This document shows, in pieces, positions 29,994 to 39,238 of a DNA stretch of 64,000 bases. Position numbers and translations under genes: made by a program. Under the pieces are notes generated by a model that was not told the DNA's origin, did not search any database, and saw only the letters and a list, made by a program, of their open reading frames with translations. Within the stretch, counting starts at the first letter, position 1. The number at the start of each line of letters is the position of its first letter. Location of the stretch: assembly GCF_013386115.1 (NCBI RefSeq), contig NZ_JACAOR010000005.1, forward strand, positions 1-64,000. The letters are read 5' to 3'. Source of the stretch: Pseudomonas gingeri (GTDB taxonomy: Bacteria > Pseudomonadota > Gammaproteobacteria > Pseudomonadales > Pseudomonadaceae).

Positions 29994-30866
29994 TTACCCT
30001 TCGGTGGTGGGATACCCCGGCGGCAACTCGTGCCGGGTCGGAGTCTTCTCTTCATGGTAATGCGGCCTGCCCACTTCGGAGGCCATCAGCTCAGGGTTGG
30101 CCAGGATGGTTTCGGTCAGCAGGCAGTCTTCGCCGTCCTTGAACCAGCAGGCCAGCGCCGAGTTGCGGTTGCCGTGCATATCGACGATTTTCAGCCGCCG
30201 CTCGGCCTCGGTGGTGGGTGGGCTGGGAAAGGTCTTGGGCGGCAGCACCAGGGCTTCGCCCGGCTTGACCCACAGGTCCGCCAGGCAGATCTCGTTCACG
30301 TAGGGGCGCCAGCGCGCCACGCTGATCACCAGCGGCAGCCGTGTGTAGCGGGAAAAGAACACGTGGGCGAAGTTGTGGTATTCCAGGTCGGTCGGGTTGT
30401 AGGTCAGCAGCTCGCGCTGGCGCGCCGGCCCGAGGTAGGGCGATTGGTGACCGGCCCACTTGCCGTAGGTGTACTGCCCCAGCATCAGCTTTTCGTATTC
30501 GAAGCGGATGCATTCGCCGTTCTTGAGCAGGGTCATGCCGAAGGCCTGGGCGGTTTCTTCCGTGGCCCACAGTGGTTCGTAGTACACCTCCCTGGCGTGG
30601 AAATCGAACTCCTTGATCTCATAGGAACCGGTGGCAGTCGGCACCTTGCGGGTTTCCCAACTGATGCCGGTGTACTTTTTGCCCCTTTCCAGTTCGGGTC
30701 TGTCGGGCGCGGGCGGGATCCTTCTGCCGCGGGCCTCGCGACAGGGGAGCGCGAGGCCCTGGTCGTTGTACAGGAAAGGGAAGGTACGGGTGTCGAGCGG
30801 CGATTCGGCGCCATCCTCGATAAAGGGAACGCTGTTGAAAAACTGCATCATGGAGAGACCGCTCAT
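29994..30866 (-). CDS. Unrecognised protein downstream of the MACPF gene
   Basis: The 290-aa product is not one I recognise. It starts MSGLSMMQFFNSVPFIEDG and has no signal peptide or membrane helix; it is rich in Tyr, Trp and Pro. It lies 74 bases after the MACPF gene on the same strand and is probably its operon partner. The start is uncertain: MMQFF a few codons later is possible, and the longer frame runs into the MACPF gene. A chaperone, secretion or co-toxin role is possible by context only. Confidence 0.6.
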   Translation of the reverse strand: MSGLSMMQFFNSVPFIEDGAESPLDTRTFPFLYNDQGLALPCREARGRRIPPAPDRPELERGKKYTGISWETRKVPTATGSYEIKEFDFHAREVYYEPLWATEETAQAFGMTLLKNGECIRFEYEKLMLGQYTYGKWAGHQSPYLGPARQRELLTYNPTDLEYHNFAHVFFSRYTRLPLVISVARWRPYVNEICLADLWVKPGEALVLPPKTFPSPPTTEAERRLKIVDMHGNRNSALACWFKDGEDCLLTETILANPELMASEVGRPHYHEEKTPTRHELPPGYPTTEG

Positions 30867-30940
30867 GTCAGGGGCTGCTAAAAGGACCAGTGGAACCAAG
30901 GGGCGCTCCGGCAAGTGTGCCGGAGCGACCGTGACAGCCC

Positions 30941-32830
30941 TTAACGATGCGGCTGTTGCTGCTCGCGCAACCAGTCCATGCCATGGGGCTCGCGCCATTT
31001 GCGGACCGCCGCGCGTTTCTCGACCTGGGTCAGGCACAGGCTGCGCATATGGTAGTACACCATCAGCAGGTGAAAGATGTCGCCGCCGCGGCGGTCCCAG
31101 ATCACATCATCTTCCTGCCGGCCCGGCTTGACGGGGTGAAGCCGGCAATCGCCCTGGTCGAGCATGCCCTGCAGGCAACTGCCGGTCTCGTAGTTGATCA
31201 GCAGGATCGGGTTATTGATTTCCGGATAGGGTTTTTCCAGCTCCGGCATGTACCAGAATTGCCCGGGATTGCCCGTGTCCGGAGCCTGCATGACCACCCG
31301 GGTCTTGTTCTGCGGGTCGACGGCCAGCGCCGGGTGATCGCCGGTGTTGTTGCGTATCAGGTAGAGGACGGTTTGCGTGTCCTCGATGGTCCTGCCGGTC
31401 TGTACCAGCTTCACCCTGCCGAAGGAGTCATGGGACAGGCGCGCGCTGATTTTCACCCGTGGGTTGAGGTCATAGCCCGGCTTGCCGAAGCCGGCGATCA
31501 GGCCATCGACTCCCGGCACTTCCAGGTCGTTGCCCGCCAGTGCATAGGTCAGGCCGGCCTGTGGGTTGGGCTGCATATGCTTGGTCAGGGTTTCCCAGCG
31601 CTTGAGGGCCTTTTCGCTGGCGCCGTTGTCCAGCAGCGCTTCGCGCATGGCGCGGCTCGGGTAGTAGTTGCCATGGCGCGGCCAGCGCTCCGTGGTCAGC
31701 AACAGTTTGTGTCCGCTCTTCTGTTTCAGCAGCAGCGCCAGGGCATCCCAGAACTGTTCGAAGGCGGTGGGGCTGGCGTCGGCAGCGGGTGGGTAGTGGA
31801 AGCTCTCGCTGGTGTTCTTGCTCTTGTTGTCGACGAACACCGTGCGCAAGGCCGGACCGTTGGCCGCGGCATTGAGCGAAGACTGGCGCGTGGCCCGACC
31901 GATGACGATCACCGAGTCGGCCCAGTTCGCGTCAATTTCCGCCTTGTAGCTGGTGTACCACTGGTAGGCCTCTTCCAGGGCGTTGCGGGTCGGCCCCTCC
32001 TTGACGAAGAGAAACACCGGCGCCAGCTTCAGTTCGACGACCCGTGGGCTGTCAGGCAGGGAATTGCGCCAGGCGGCGAAATCGGCGCTGTAGTCACGTG
32101 GCGTGAGCGAGTTGAAGCTGATGGAGTGAGTACCGCCGGAGGTGGTCAGCCGGCTGTTGCGATTGGCCAGGTGGCGCTTGACCTCTTCCTTGATCTCGGT
32201 GGAGGCGGTGGCGCTGACAAACGCACCGTACTCCGCCTCGACCATCGCCTTGAGGCTGGTCTTGCTGCTGAGGTAGCTCTTGGACGCGGTCATGGCATAG
32301 TTCAGCGAGCCGCCGACGAGCACTTCGTTGACGATATCGGCGCCGAAGTCGACGAAGAAGTTGAAGAACGTCTTGGGATCGGCCTGATCGAAGGTCTGGG
32401 GCAGTTCCTTGACGCGGTTCTTGAACACCTCGGTGGCATTGTCCGGATTGACCGCCAGGGTCAGTTTCCACAAGCGCACGGTGTGGCTGTAGATGGCGGC
32501 TTCGCGCTCTTCAAGCTGGGAGATATCGCTGCCGAAGGTGGCCTTGAAGCCGGCGGAGAAGGCACCGTAGCTGCCCTTGGCCTCGATGCTCGACTGGGTG
32601 TGCTTTTCATACTCGTCATGGGAGGAAAAGCTTTCCGTGAAATAGTCTTCCTTGCTCATCGGATCCAGCGTGACGTGCTGGCCGATGCTGTAGGACTTGT
32701 TGTCATGGGTCACCGTACGCTTGGCGCTTTCGGTATCCCCGACTTTCTGGCATTCCTTGCTTTCGCTGGCCCAGTCCAGTTTGTTCAAACCACGTCCCAG
32801 CAACTGTGAACCACCGATGTCATTGCTCAT
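30941..32830 (-). CDS. MACPF-domain (perforin-like) protein with beta-trefoil-like C-terminus
   Basis: The 629-aa protein has a MACPF core: the signature region FFNFFVDFGADIVNEVLVGG at 155-174, preceded by an amphipathic stretch GAFSAGFKATFG (89-100) typical of the membrane-inserting hairpins. The canonical GTH of the signature is GAD here. The C-terminal part (about 485-600, with RNNTGDHPALAVD and the Cys552/Cys562 pair) resembles a ricin-type beta-trefoil, a likely carbohydrate-binding module. No signal peptide is visible. MACPF proteins form pores; bacterial ones include insecticidal proteins. I infer a pore-forming toxin against eukaryotic cells such as insects, amoebae or nematodes. Confidence 0.7.
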   Translation of the reverse strand: MSNDIGGSQLLGRGLNKLDWASESKECQKVGDTESAKRTVTHDNKSYSIGQHVTLDPMSKEDYFTESFSSHDEYEKHTQSSIEAKGSYGAFSAGFKATFGSDISQLEEREAAIYSHTVRLWKLTLAVNPDNATEVFKNRVKELPQTFDQADPKTFFNFFVDFGADIVNEVLVGGSLNYAMTASKSYLSSKTSLKAMVEAEYGAFVSATASTEIKEEVKRHLANRNSRLTTSGGTHSISFNSLTPRDYSADFAAWRNSLPDSPRVVELKLAPVFLFVKEGPTRNALEEAYQWYTSYKAEIDANWADSVIVIGRATRQSSLNAAANGPALRTVFVDNKSKNTSESFHYPPAADASPTAFEQFWDALALLLKQKSGHKLLLTTERWPRHGNYYPSRAMREALLDNGASEKALKRWETLTKHMQPNPQAGLTYALAGNDLEVPGVDGLIAGFGKPGYDLNPRVKISARLSHDSFGRVKLVQTGRTIEDTQTVLYLIRNNTGDHPALAVDPQNKTRVVMQAPDTGNPGQFWYMPELEKPYPEINNPILLINYETGSCLQGMLDQGDCRLHPVKPGRQEDDVIWDRRGGDIFHLLMVYYHMRSLCLTQVEKRAAVRKWREPHGMDWLREQQQPHR

Positions 32831-32908
32831 CGTCTTCTCCCTTCGGCCCGGTTGTATTGATTGGTTCCAACTGACGGGAACCAGTATCGGAAGAGCGGGG
32901 CGGAGGAG

Positions 32909-32952
32909 ACAGTTCAGAGCAGTGTCAGTCCGGTATCAGTTCGGTATCAGTT
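32909..32952. promoter_or_regulatory. Four 11-bp-phased direct repeats, candidate operator
   Basis: Two perfect, adjoining copies of CGGTATCAGTT (32931-32941, 32942-32952) are preceded by a diverged copy CAGTGTCAGTC (32920-32930) and a weaker one (32909-32919). The core TCAG recurs every 11 bases at 32914, 32925, 32936 and 32947, one helical turn. It lies between the divergent MACPF gene and the XRE-STAND regulator. Confidence 0.55.
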
Positions 32953-33115
32953 AAATCACCAAACAGTCGGTTCAGCCAGTGATCGCGGCCAGGATGCTGG
33001 GGTACACTCGACCGGCTGCCAGGCCATCACGGCCCGGCATTCGCTGATCTCGACATCCGTTTGTGCGGTTATTGGCGTGCCTGCCCAGGGTGACGGGGCG
33101 GCCGGGGCTATCGAC

Positions 33116-36100
33116 ATGGATTCCAGGAACCCTTCATTTTCCGCCACGGCCAGGACTGAGCCGGCGATTTCCGACGGCCGCGTGTTGCTCGATGGCGGCT
33201 TGTTGAAAGGTCTGCGCAAACAGCATGGCCTGAGCCAGGAAACCCTCGCCGAAGCCTGCCTGAACCGTCACCTGTGTGTGTCCATCGCGTCCATCAAGCG
33301 GGCCGAGACGGGCAAGCCCGTGCTGTATCGCACCGCTCGCCACCTGGCCAGCGCCTTCGACGTCGATGTCAGTGCCCTGCTCGGGCAATCGGTGGCGACG
33401 GCACTGGACGAGATCGAGCAGGCCATTGGCGAATTCCACGACAGCGTATTTCCGGCGCAGGCGGCGGATTATGCGGTCATTCGTTATGTGCTGGAATTGT
33501 GCTTCGTCACCGACCCACTCTCCGATACCACAGCCTCGGCGCTGCTCTTTGCCGAAGAAATCCAACGCTTGATCCGGCAGTTCGGCGGTGTGCCGGTCGA
33601 GGGTGCTCCGGGTCTGGTCATCGCCCGGTTCGGTTCGCCACAGGCCTATCGCAGTGACAGCGAACGCGCTTTGCTGTGTGCCCTGGCGCTGAGCCGCGAG
33701 CAGTTTGTGCGGGCAGGACACGGTATCGCGCTGCGGCTGGTTCGCGAGCGTCGCGACGTCGAGGCGCTGCCGGCCGAGGCGCTGGCCCTGATTCACCATG
33801 GGTTTCCCGTGCAACATGGCAATGCCCCGGTGCATGTCGCGCAGAACCTGGTCGAGCAACTGTCGTCGCGGTTCGAGTTCGCCGCGGGTGATGCCGCGTT
33901 TCCCGCCTATCGGCGATGCCAGCGCCAGCGCAGCCTCGATGAGAACGCACCGCGGCCGCTGGTGGGCCGGGCGATAGAAGTGCTGCAGTTCAAGGGGGTG
34001 ATCGAAGCCACCCAGGAGTGCCAGGACGGTCATGTGGTCTACCTGCGTGGCATGGCCGGCATCGGCAAGACGCGGCTGGTCAGCGAGTTTTTCGAGATGG
34101 CCCGGCAGGGCGGTTTTGCCTGCCATCGCGGCGATGTGCTGGATTTCGGCATGGACCACGGCCTCTGGCCCCTCGGGCAACTGGTGTGCAGCCTGCTGGC
34201 GCCGGGGACGTCGGCACCCATGAGCGGGACGGCGCTGGAAGCGGCGGCGATGGGCTTGAAACTGTCAGCCGAGCAACTGATGTTCCTGCAGATGCTGACG
34301 GGCCTGCATCCCGCCGGCGAGTCGTTCAAGGCGCAACAGGCGCTGTATGCGGCGATGAGCAGTGAGGCACGCACGCAAGGCCTGTTCAACGGGTTGCTGC
34401 ACTTGCTGCTGCGGATCGCGGTGCAGCAACCCTTGCTGATTGCCATGGAGGACCTGCACTGGGGCGACGCGACATTTTTCGCCATGCTCGGCAAGTTGCT
34501 CAATGCCACCGACGAGGCTCCGATCGTCTGGCTGCTGACCTCCCGCCCCGAGGGCGATCCGCTGGAAAGCCAGCTGCGCCCGCACTGCGCCAATCCCATG
34601 AGCCTGCTCGATATCGCGCCGATCCGCACCCGCGAGGCGGCCGTGCTGGCGGAGCAGTTTCCCGAGATCGATCCGGCCTATCGCGCCGACTGCGTGACGC
34701 GGGCCCAGGGCAATCCGTTGTACCTCACGCAATTGCTGTCGAGCCAGGAGGGCGTGCTTCCGGACAGCCTGCGGCATCTGGTGCAGACCCGGGTGGACCG
34801 GTTTGCCCCGGAACAGCGCCGGGCCCTGCATTACGCCGCCGTGCTCGGCAATCGCTTCGAACTGGCGCTCTGGCGCGAGGCGCTGGGCAAGCCCGACTAC
34901 GTCCCCGACGTGCAGTGGCGCCAGAGCCTGTTGCGAGAGGTCGAGCCGGGCAGCTACATGTTTGTCCACGATCTGGTCATGCACTGTCTCTACGACGCGA
35001 TGCCGCAGGCCCTGCGCGAACAATTGCACCGCGCGGTGGCAACGCTCTACCGCCATCGCGACCCCATCCTGCATGCCCAGCATCTGCTGCGCGCCGACGC
35101 GCCGGAGGCCTTCGACGCGCTACTGGTGGCGATGCGCGAAAAGCTCCAGGCCTGCCAGTACGACAGCGTCCTTGCCCTGGGACAGCAGGCGGCCAGTCGG
35201 GGCGAGCGGGCCGCGAGCAGCTTCGACCTGGCCTTGCTCCGCGCCCAGGCATGCTCGGGCCTGGGCCGGACGCTCGAGGCGCGTGACAGTTTCCAGCAGG
35301 CACTGACACTGGCCGCCCGGGACGAAGAACGGATCGAAGCGGCGCTGGGACTGGCAGCGGTACTGAACACCCTCGATTGCCTGGACGAAGAAGAGCACCT
35401 GATCGAACAGACCCTGCCCGTCGCCCGGGAGCAGCAGGCACATACGGCACTGGCCCGGCTGTATCACCTGCGCGGCAACATCTATTTCCCGCGGGGCGAC
35501 TATGCCGAGTGTCGTCGCCTGCACGAAGAGTCCCTGTCCTTTGCCCGCATCGGCCTGCACCTCGAAACCCAGGCCAAGGCCCTCAGCGGCATCGGCGATT
35601 CCTACTATGCCCAGGGCAGCATGCAGACCGCCTACGAGGTCTTTGATCAGTGTGTGCGCCTGTGCGAGCGTCATGAGCTGGTGCAAGTGGAGGCGGGCAA
35701 TCGCAGTGCGCGGGGTTCGGCGCAGTTCTACCTGGGCCACTCGGAACCGGCCCTGCGCGACGCGATGCAGGCCATCGAGAGCAGTCGCCGGATCGGCAAC
35801 CACCGGGCGGAAGTGTTTTCCCGCCTGACCGCCGCCTGGGTGCTGTCGGCGGCCGGCCGCGATGGCGAAGCGGGGCAGGCGTTGTCCGCAGCCCTTGAGC
35901 TGGCGCGTAACCTCGGTGCCAGTCGTTTCGAGGCGATTCTCCTGGAAGGGCTGGCGCGGGTGGCGCTGCGCCAGGGCGAGCGGGGACGGGCGCAGGGCTT
36001 GATCATGGAGGCGGTGGAGCGGGTCGAGCGTTTTGGCCTGCAACGCTATATCGGCCCCTGGGTCTACGGCAGCCTGGCATTGATGCTCGACGACGAGGTT

Positions 36101-36442
36101 CTCAAACGCCAGGCGTTGGAGCGGGGCGAGGCCCTGCTCGACCAGGCGTGCCTGGCGCACAATGTCCTGCAGTTCCGTGTGAGCGCCGCCGAAATCTGCC
36201 TGCTGGCGGGCGATATCGAACAGGCGATCAGTCATGGACAGCGGATGGCGGTTCTTCCCGAGTCGGTTTCCTGTGCCTGGATCCGACACCATGTGCGCCT
36301 GATCGGCGCGGCAGGGCACTGGCTGCGGAATGGCGATCGTTCGAGCGCCGAGTTGCTGCGTGCCATCCGCCGCGAAGCCGAGCAGCTCGGCTTTGCCGCG
36401 ACCATGCCCGAGCTGCTGGCGGTTCTCGACCGGTCTGCCTGA
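33116..36442 (+). CDS. Large XRE-STAND-TPR regulator divergent from the MACPF gene
   Basis: The 1108-aa protein combines an N-terminal XRE-type helix-turn-helix (about residues 29-90, LRKQHGLSQETLAEACL), a STAND/AAA NTPase with Walker A GMAGIGKT at 312-319 and a Walker B-like LLIAMEDLHW, and about 400 residues of TPR-like repeats to the end. This build is that of signal-gated activators in the MalT/LuxR-large and SARP-like classes, though with another DNA-binding domain. The ATG at 33116 is assumed; no good Shine-Dalgarno was seen, and a TTG frame extends upstream. Position and the repeat array suggest it controls the MACPF operon. Confidence 0.7.
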   Translation: MDSRNPSFSATARTEPAISDGRVLLDGGLLKGLRKQHGLSQETLAEACLNRHLCVSIASIKRAETGKPVLYRTARHLASAFDVDVSALLGQSVATALDEIEQAIGEFHDSVFPAQAADYAVIRYVLELCFVTDPLSDTTASALLFAEEIQRLIRQFGGVPVEGAPGLVIARFGSPQAYRSDSERALLCALALSREQFVRAGHGIALRLVRERRDVEALPAEALALIHHGFPVQHGNAPVHVAQNLVEQLSSRFEFAAGDAAFPAYRRCQRQRSLDENAPRPLVGRAIEVLQFKGVIEATQECQDGHVVYLRGMAGIGKTRLVSEFFEMARQGGFACHRGDVLDFGMDHGLWPLGQLVCSLLAPGTSAPMSGTALEAAAMGLKLSAEQLMFLQMLTGLHPAGESFKAQQALYAAMSSEARTQGLFNGLLHLLLRIAVQQPLLIAMEDLHWGDATFFAMLGKLLNATDEAPIVWLLTSRPEGDPLESQLRPHCANPMSLLDIAPIRTREAAVLAEQFPEIDPAYRADCVTRAQGNPLYLTQLLSSQEGVLPDSLRHLVQTRVDRFAPEQRRALHYAAVLGNRFELALWREALGKPDYVPDVQWRQSLLREVEPGSYMFVHDLVMHCLYDAMPQALREQLHRAVATLYRHRDPILHAQHLLRADAPEAFDALLVAMREKLQACQYDSVLALGQQAASRGERAASSFDLALLRAQACSGLGRTLEARDSFQQALTLAARDEERIEAALGLAAVLNTLDCLDEEEHLIEQTLPVAREQQAHTALARLYHLRGNIYFPRGDYAECRRLHEESLSFARIGLHLETQAKALSGIGDSYYAQGSMQTAYEVFDQCVRLCERHELVQVEAGNRSARGSAQFYLGHSEPALRDAMQAIESSRRIGNHRAEVFSRLTAAWVLSAAGRDGEAGQALSAALELARNLGASRFEAILLEGLARVALRQGERGRAQGLIMEAVERVERFGLQRYIGPWVYGSLALMLDDEVLKRQALERGEALLDQACLAHNVLQFRVSAAEICLLAGDIEQAISHGQRMAVLPESVSCAWIRHHVRLIGAAGHWLRNGDRSSAELLRAIRREAEQLGFAATMPELLAVLDRSA

Positions 36443-36450
36443 ACGCCGGC

Positions 36451-37371
36451 TCAGGTTTTCCAGTTCGCCCGCTGTTCCAGCAGGAAATCGACGAACGCCT
36501 TGAGCCGCTGCGGTACATGTCGGCCATGGGGATAGAGCAGGGTGAAGGGGCGCGAGCGTCCGGTGTAGGGCTTGAGTACTTCCACCAGCGTACCCTCGGC
36601 GAGTTCCTGCTCGACGATAAAACGGTAGGTCTGGAACAGGCCGGCGCCATGCCTGGCCAGGGTCACGCCACCGAGTACGTCCTCCGAGCAGCAATAGCCG
36701 CTGTCCGCCAGCACTTCCCGGTCCTTGCCGTCTTCCTTGAACAGCCAGGCGATCCGTCGACCGCTGCTGGGCAGCTCGAACTGGATGCACTCGTGCTGTT
36801 GCAGGTCCTCCAGGCACTGGGGTGTTCCGGCCCGCCGCAGGTAGTCGGGGCTGGCGACCATCACCAGCGCCGCGTCCTCCAGGTGCCGGGCAATCAGCCC
36901 GGAGTCGGGCAGCACGCGGACGCGGATCGCCAGGTCATACCCTTCCTCGACGAAATCGATATTGCGGTTGCTGATATGGGTCTCGACCTTCACCGCCGGG
37001 TAGCGGGCGCGGAACGCCGGCAGCAGTGGCAGGATCCGGTGGTGCGCATAGGTGGTGGGGATGCTGATGCGCAGGGTGCCGGCGGGTTCCTGCTGCTTGC
37101 CCATGACCTCGCGCTGGGCCTCCGACAGTTGGGTCAGCGCCTGCCGGCACTGTTCGAAATAAGCGCGGCCGCCTTCGGTCAGGCGCACGCTGCGGGTGGT
37201 ACGGGTAAACAGCCGCACCCCCAGGCGTTCCTCCATCCGCGAGATCGACCGGCTCACCGCCGCCGGCGTGACCCCGGCCACCGAGGCGGCGGCGGTGAAG
37301 CTGCCGGCTTCGGCGGCCAGGCAGAACAGCTCGATGCTGCCAAGGAGGATGTCATCGAATTGTCTACGCAT
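36451..37371 (-). CDS. LysR-family transcriptional regulator
   Basis: The 306-aa protein has an N-terminal winged HTH (about residues 10-68, AGSFTAAASVAGVTPAAVSRSI) and a LysR substrate-binding domain. It belongs to the large group next to oxidoreductase and MFS genes, but its inducer is unknown. It ends eight bases from the convergent STAND gene and is divergent from a tautomerase gene, its likely target. Confidence 0.88.
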   Translation of the reverse strand: MRRQFDDILLGSIELFCLAAEAGSFTAAASVAGVTPAAVSRSISRMEERLGVRLFTRTTRSVRLTEGGRAYFEQCRQALTQLSEAQREVMGKQQEPAGTLRISIPTTYAHHRILPLLPAFRARYPAVKVETHISNRNIDFVEEGYDLAIRVRVLPDSGLIARHLEDAALVMVASPDYLRRAGTPQCLEDLQQHECIQFELPSSGRRIAWLFKEDGKDREVLADSGYCCSEDVLGGVTLARHGAGLFQTYRFIVEQELAEGTLVEVLKPYTGRSRPFTLLYPHGRHVPQRLKAFVDFLLEQRANWKT

Positions 37372-37398
37372 GATTGATTACACCGAGGATCAAATAAA

Positions 37399-37424
37399 GG
37401 TCGGGGCTCGATATTGCCCCGACC
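37399..37424. promoter_or_regulatory. Inverted repeat between the LysR gene and the tautomerase gene
   Basis: A perfect 9-bp inverted repeat GGTCGGGGC/GCCCCGACC has an 8-base spacer. It is in the middle of the 106-base divergent promoter region and could be an operator or a leader hairpin. Confidence 0.4.
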
Positions 37425-37477
37425 GCGGTTGATCAATACAGTGAGTTCAACGTGGACGCAATCCCTTGGAGAACAAC

Positions 37478-37690
37478 ATGCCTTTTGTCAGTGTGCGCAT
37501 CACCCGTACGGGCGTGACCCGGGAGCAGAAAGCCCAGGTCATCGCCGAAATCACCGAGACCCTGGAGCGGGTGCTCGGCAAGGCTCCGGACCTGACCCAT
37601 GTGGTGATCGAGGAAATCGATACCGACAACTGGGGGCACGGCGGCTTGAGTCTCACCGAGATCCTCAAGTCCGAATCCAACCCCCTGTAG
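37478..37690 (+). CDS. 4-oxalocrotonate tautomerase family protein
   Basis: The 70-aa product starts MPFVSVRITRTGVTREQKAQ. After Met removal, the N-terminal proline is the catalytic base of this family, and the length is right for the hexameric members. The ATG at 37478 follows TTGGAGA; the longer frame (MENNMPF) would bury the proline and was rejected. The substrate is unknown. It is divergent from the LysR gene. Confidence 0.85.
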   Translation: MPFVSVRITRTGVTREQKAQVIAEITETLERVLGKAPDLTHVVIEEIDTDNWGHGGLSLTEILKSESNPL

Positions 37691-37770
37691 GAGCCGGCTT
37701 GCCGGCGATCCAGGCAACGCGGTCCGGCAGGAGATCGTGTCGATACCATCGCCAGCAAGCCGGCTCCCAT
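37686..37770. repeat. Inverted REP pair, GCCGGCTTGCCGGC class
   Basis: A forward copy TGTAGGAGCCGGCTTGCC and on (37686-37710) and a reversed copy (37747-37770) enclose about 36 bases. The first copy overlaps the stop of the tautomerase gene. Confidence 0.85.
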
Positions 37771-37779
37771 GGGGCGAAC

Positions 37780-38991
37780 TCAGTGTCCGCCCACCACCCG
37801 TGCCGAACCTGGCGCGGGTTCGGCATACACCGGCCCCAGGCGATCGAGGCGGCCGCTCCAGGCGGTCAGCGCCAGGGCGACCAGTACCACCAGCCCGCCG
37901 ATCCAGGCGGTATGAATCAGACCCAGATGGGCGACGATCAGGCCGCCGGCCCAGGCGCCGCCGGCGATACCCAGGTTGAACGCGGCGATATTCAAGCCTG
38001 ACGCCACATCCACCGCTTGCGGCGTGTGATGCTCTGCCTGGCGGACCACATACACTTGCAGGCCTGGCACGTTGCCGAAGGCGACCGCACCCCAGACCAG
38101 CACTGTAGCCAAGGCCAGCCACGGGTTGCTGGCGGTGAAGGTGAGGACGAACAGCACGGCGGCCAGCAGCAGGAAGATCAGTTTCAGCGCGCCGATCGGG
38201 CCACGCTTGTCGGCCAGCTTGCCGCCCCAGATATTGCCCACGGCGACCGAGATGCCATACACCAGCAGCACCAGGCTGACGGTCCCGGCGCTGAAGCCGG
38301 AGATGTCCTGGAGAATCGGCGCGAGGAAGGTGAAGGCGATGAACGAACCGCCGTAACCCACCGCCGTCATCGCATACACCAGCAACAGGCGTGGCTGTTT
38401 CAGCACCTGCAATTGTTGCAGCAGCGACGCTGGCTTGCTGTGGGCAATGTTTTTCGGCACGTAGATCAGGCTGCCGATAAAGGCGATCACACCCAGGGCC
38501 GAGACCGCCAGGAAGGTTTCCCGCCAGCCGAAATGCTGGCCGATGAAAGTCCCCAGGGGCACGCCGGTGACCAGCGCTACGGTCAGGCCGGTAAACATGA
38601 TCGCAATCGCGCTGGCGGCTTTTTCCTTGGGCACCAGGCTGGTGGCGATGGTCGAGCCGATGGAGAAGAACACGCCGTGGGCCAGGCCGGTGACGATCCG
38701 CGCAATGATCAGCGATTCATAACTCGGCGCCTGCCAGGCCAGCAGGTTGCCGAGGGTGAACAGCACCATCAGCGACAACAGCAGCAACTTGCGCGGGACC
38801 TTGCCGGTGAGGGCGGTGAGCACCGGGGCGCCGATGGCGACACCCAGGGCATACAGGCTGACCAGCAGGCCGGCGGATGGCAGGCTGACCCCGAGGTCGG
38901 TGCCGATGGTGGGTAACAGGCCAACGATGACGAACTCGGTCGTCCCGATGGCGAAGGCGCTTAGGGTCAGCGCGAGCAAGGCAATGGGCAT
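37780..38991 (-). CDS. MFS transporter of the AraJ/YdhP-like DHA1 group
   Basis: The 403-aa protein has twelve hydrophobic segments, beginning MPIALLALTLSAFAIGTTEF, the typical start of AraJ/YdhP efflux carriers. The motif RIVTGLAHGVFFSIG is present. The substrate is not known; sugar or drug efflux is usual. The ATG at 38989-38991 gives family length; the longer frame reaches into the upstream region without support. Confidence 0.85.
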   Translation of the reverse strand: MPIALLALTLSAFAIGTTEFVIVGLLPTIGTDLGVSLPSAGLLVSLYALGVAIGAPVLTALTGKVPRKLLLLSLMVLFTLGNLLAWQAPSYESLIIARIVTGLAHGVFFSIGSTIATSLVPKEKAASAIAIMFTGLTVALVTGVPLGTFIGQHFGWRETFLAVSALGVIAFIGSLIYVPKNIAHSKPASLLQQLQVLKQPRLLLVYAMTAVGYGGSFIAFTFLAPILQDISGFSAGTVSLVLLVYGISVAVGNIWGGKLADKRGPIGALKLIFLLLAAVLFVLTFTASNPWLALATVLVWGAVAFGNVPGLQVYVVRQAEHHTPQAVDVASGLNIAAFNLGIAGGAWAGGLIVAHLGLIHTAWIGGLVVLVALALTAWSGRLDRLGPVYAEPAPGSARVVGGH

Positions 38992-39238
38992 GGCTGCAAA
39001 CTCCGGTGGGTTTAAATCAGGAGCGCAGTGTCGTTGTTTCACTTGTGCGGAAAAATACAGGTATCGGCACAACATATTTGAACTGAATGCAAATATCCCC
39101 TGGTTGATCGCTCCCATGCGCGGCGTGTGATGACCGCCGTGATACCGGGTGGCGGGGAATCTTCATCTACTTCGAAGCGAACTTTGCTGATGCCCAGGGA
39201 CTCAGTTTCTTACAGAGACTGCCGAAGAGGGCCCATCC

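Noticed and set aside
30947..32809. Forward frame of 620 codons
   Set aside because: It is antisense to the MACPF gene. The reverse strand has the recognisable MACPF signature.
35120..36817. Reverse frame of 565 codons
   Set aside because: It is antisense to the STAND regulator, has no Shine-Dalgarno and has antisense-type composition.
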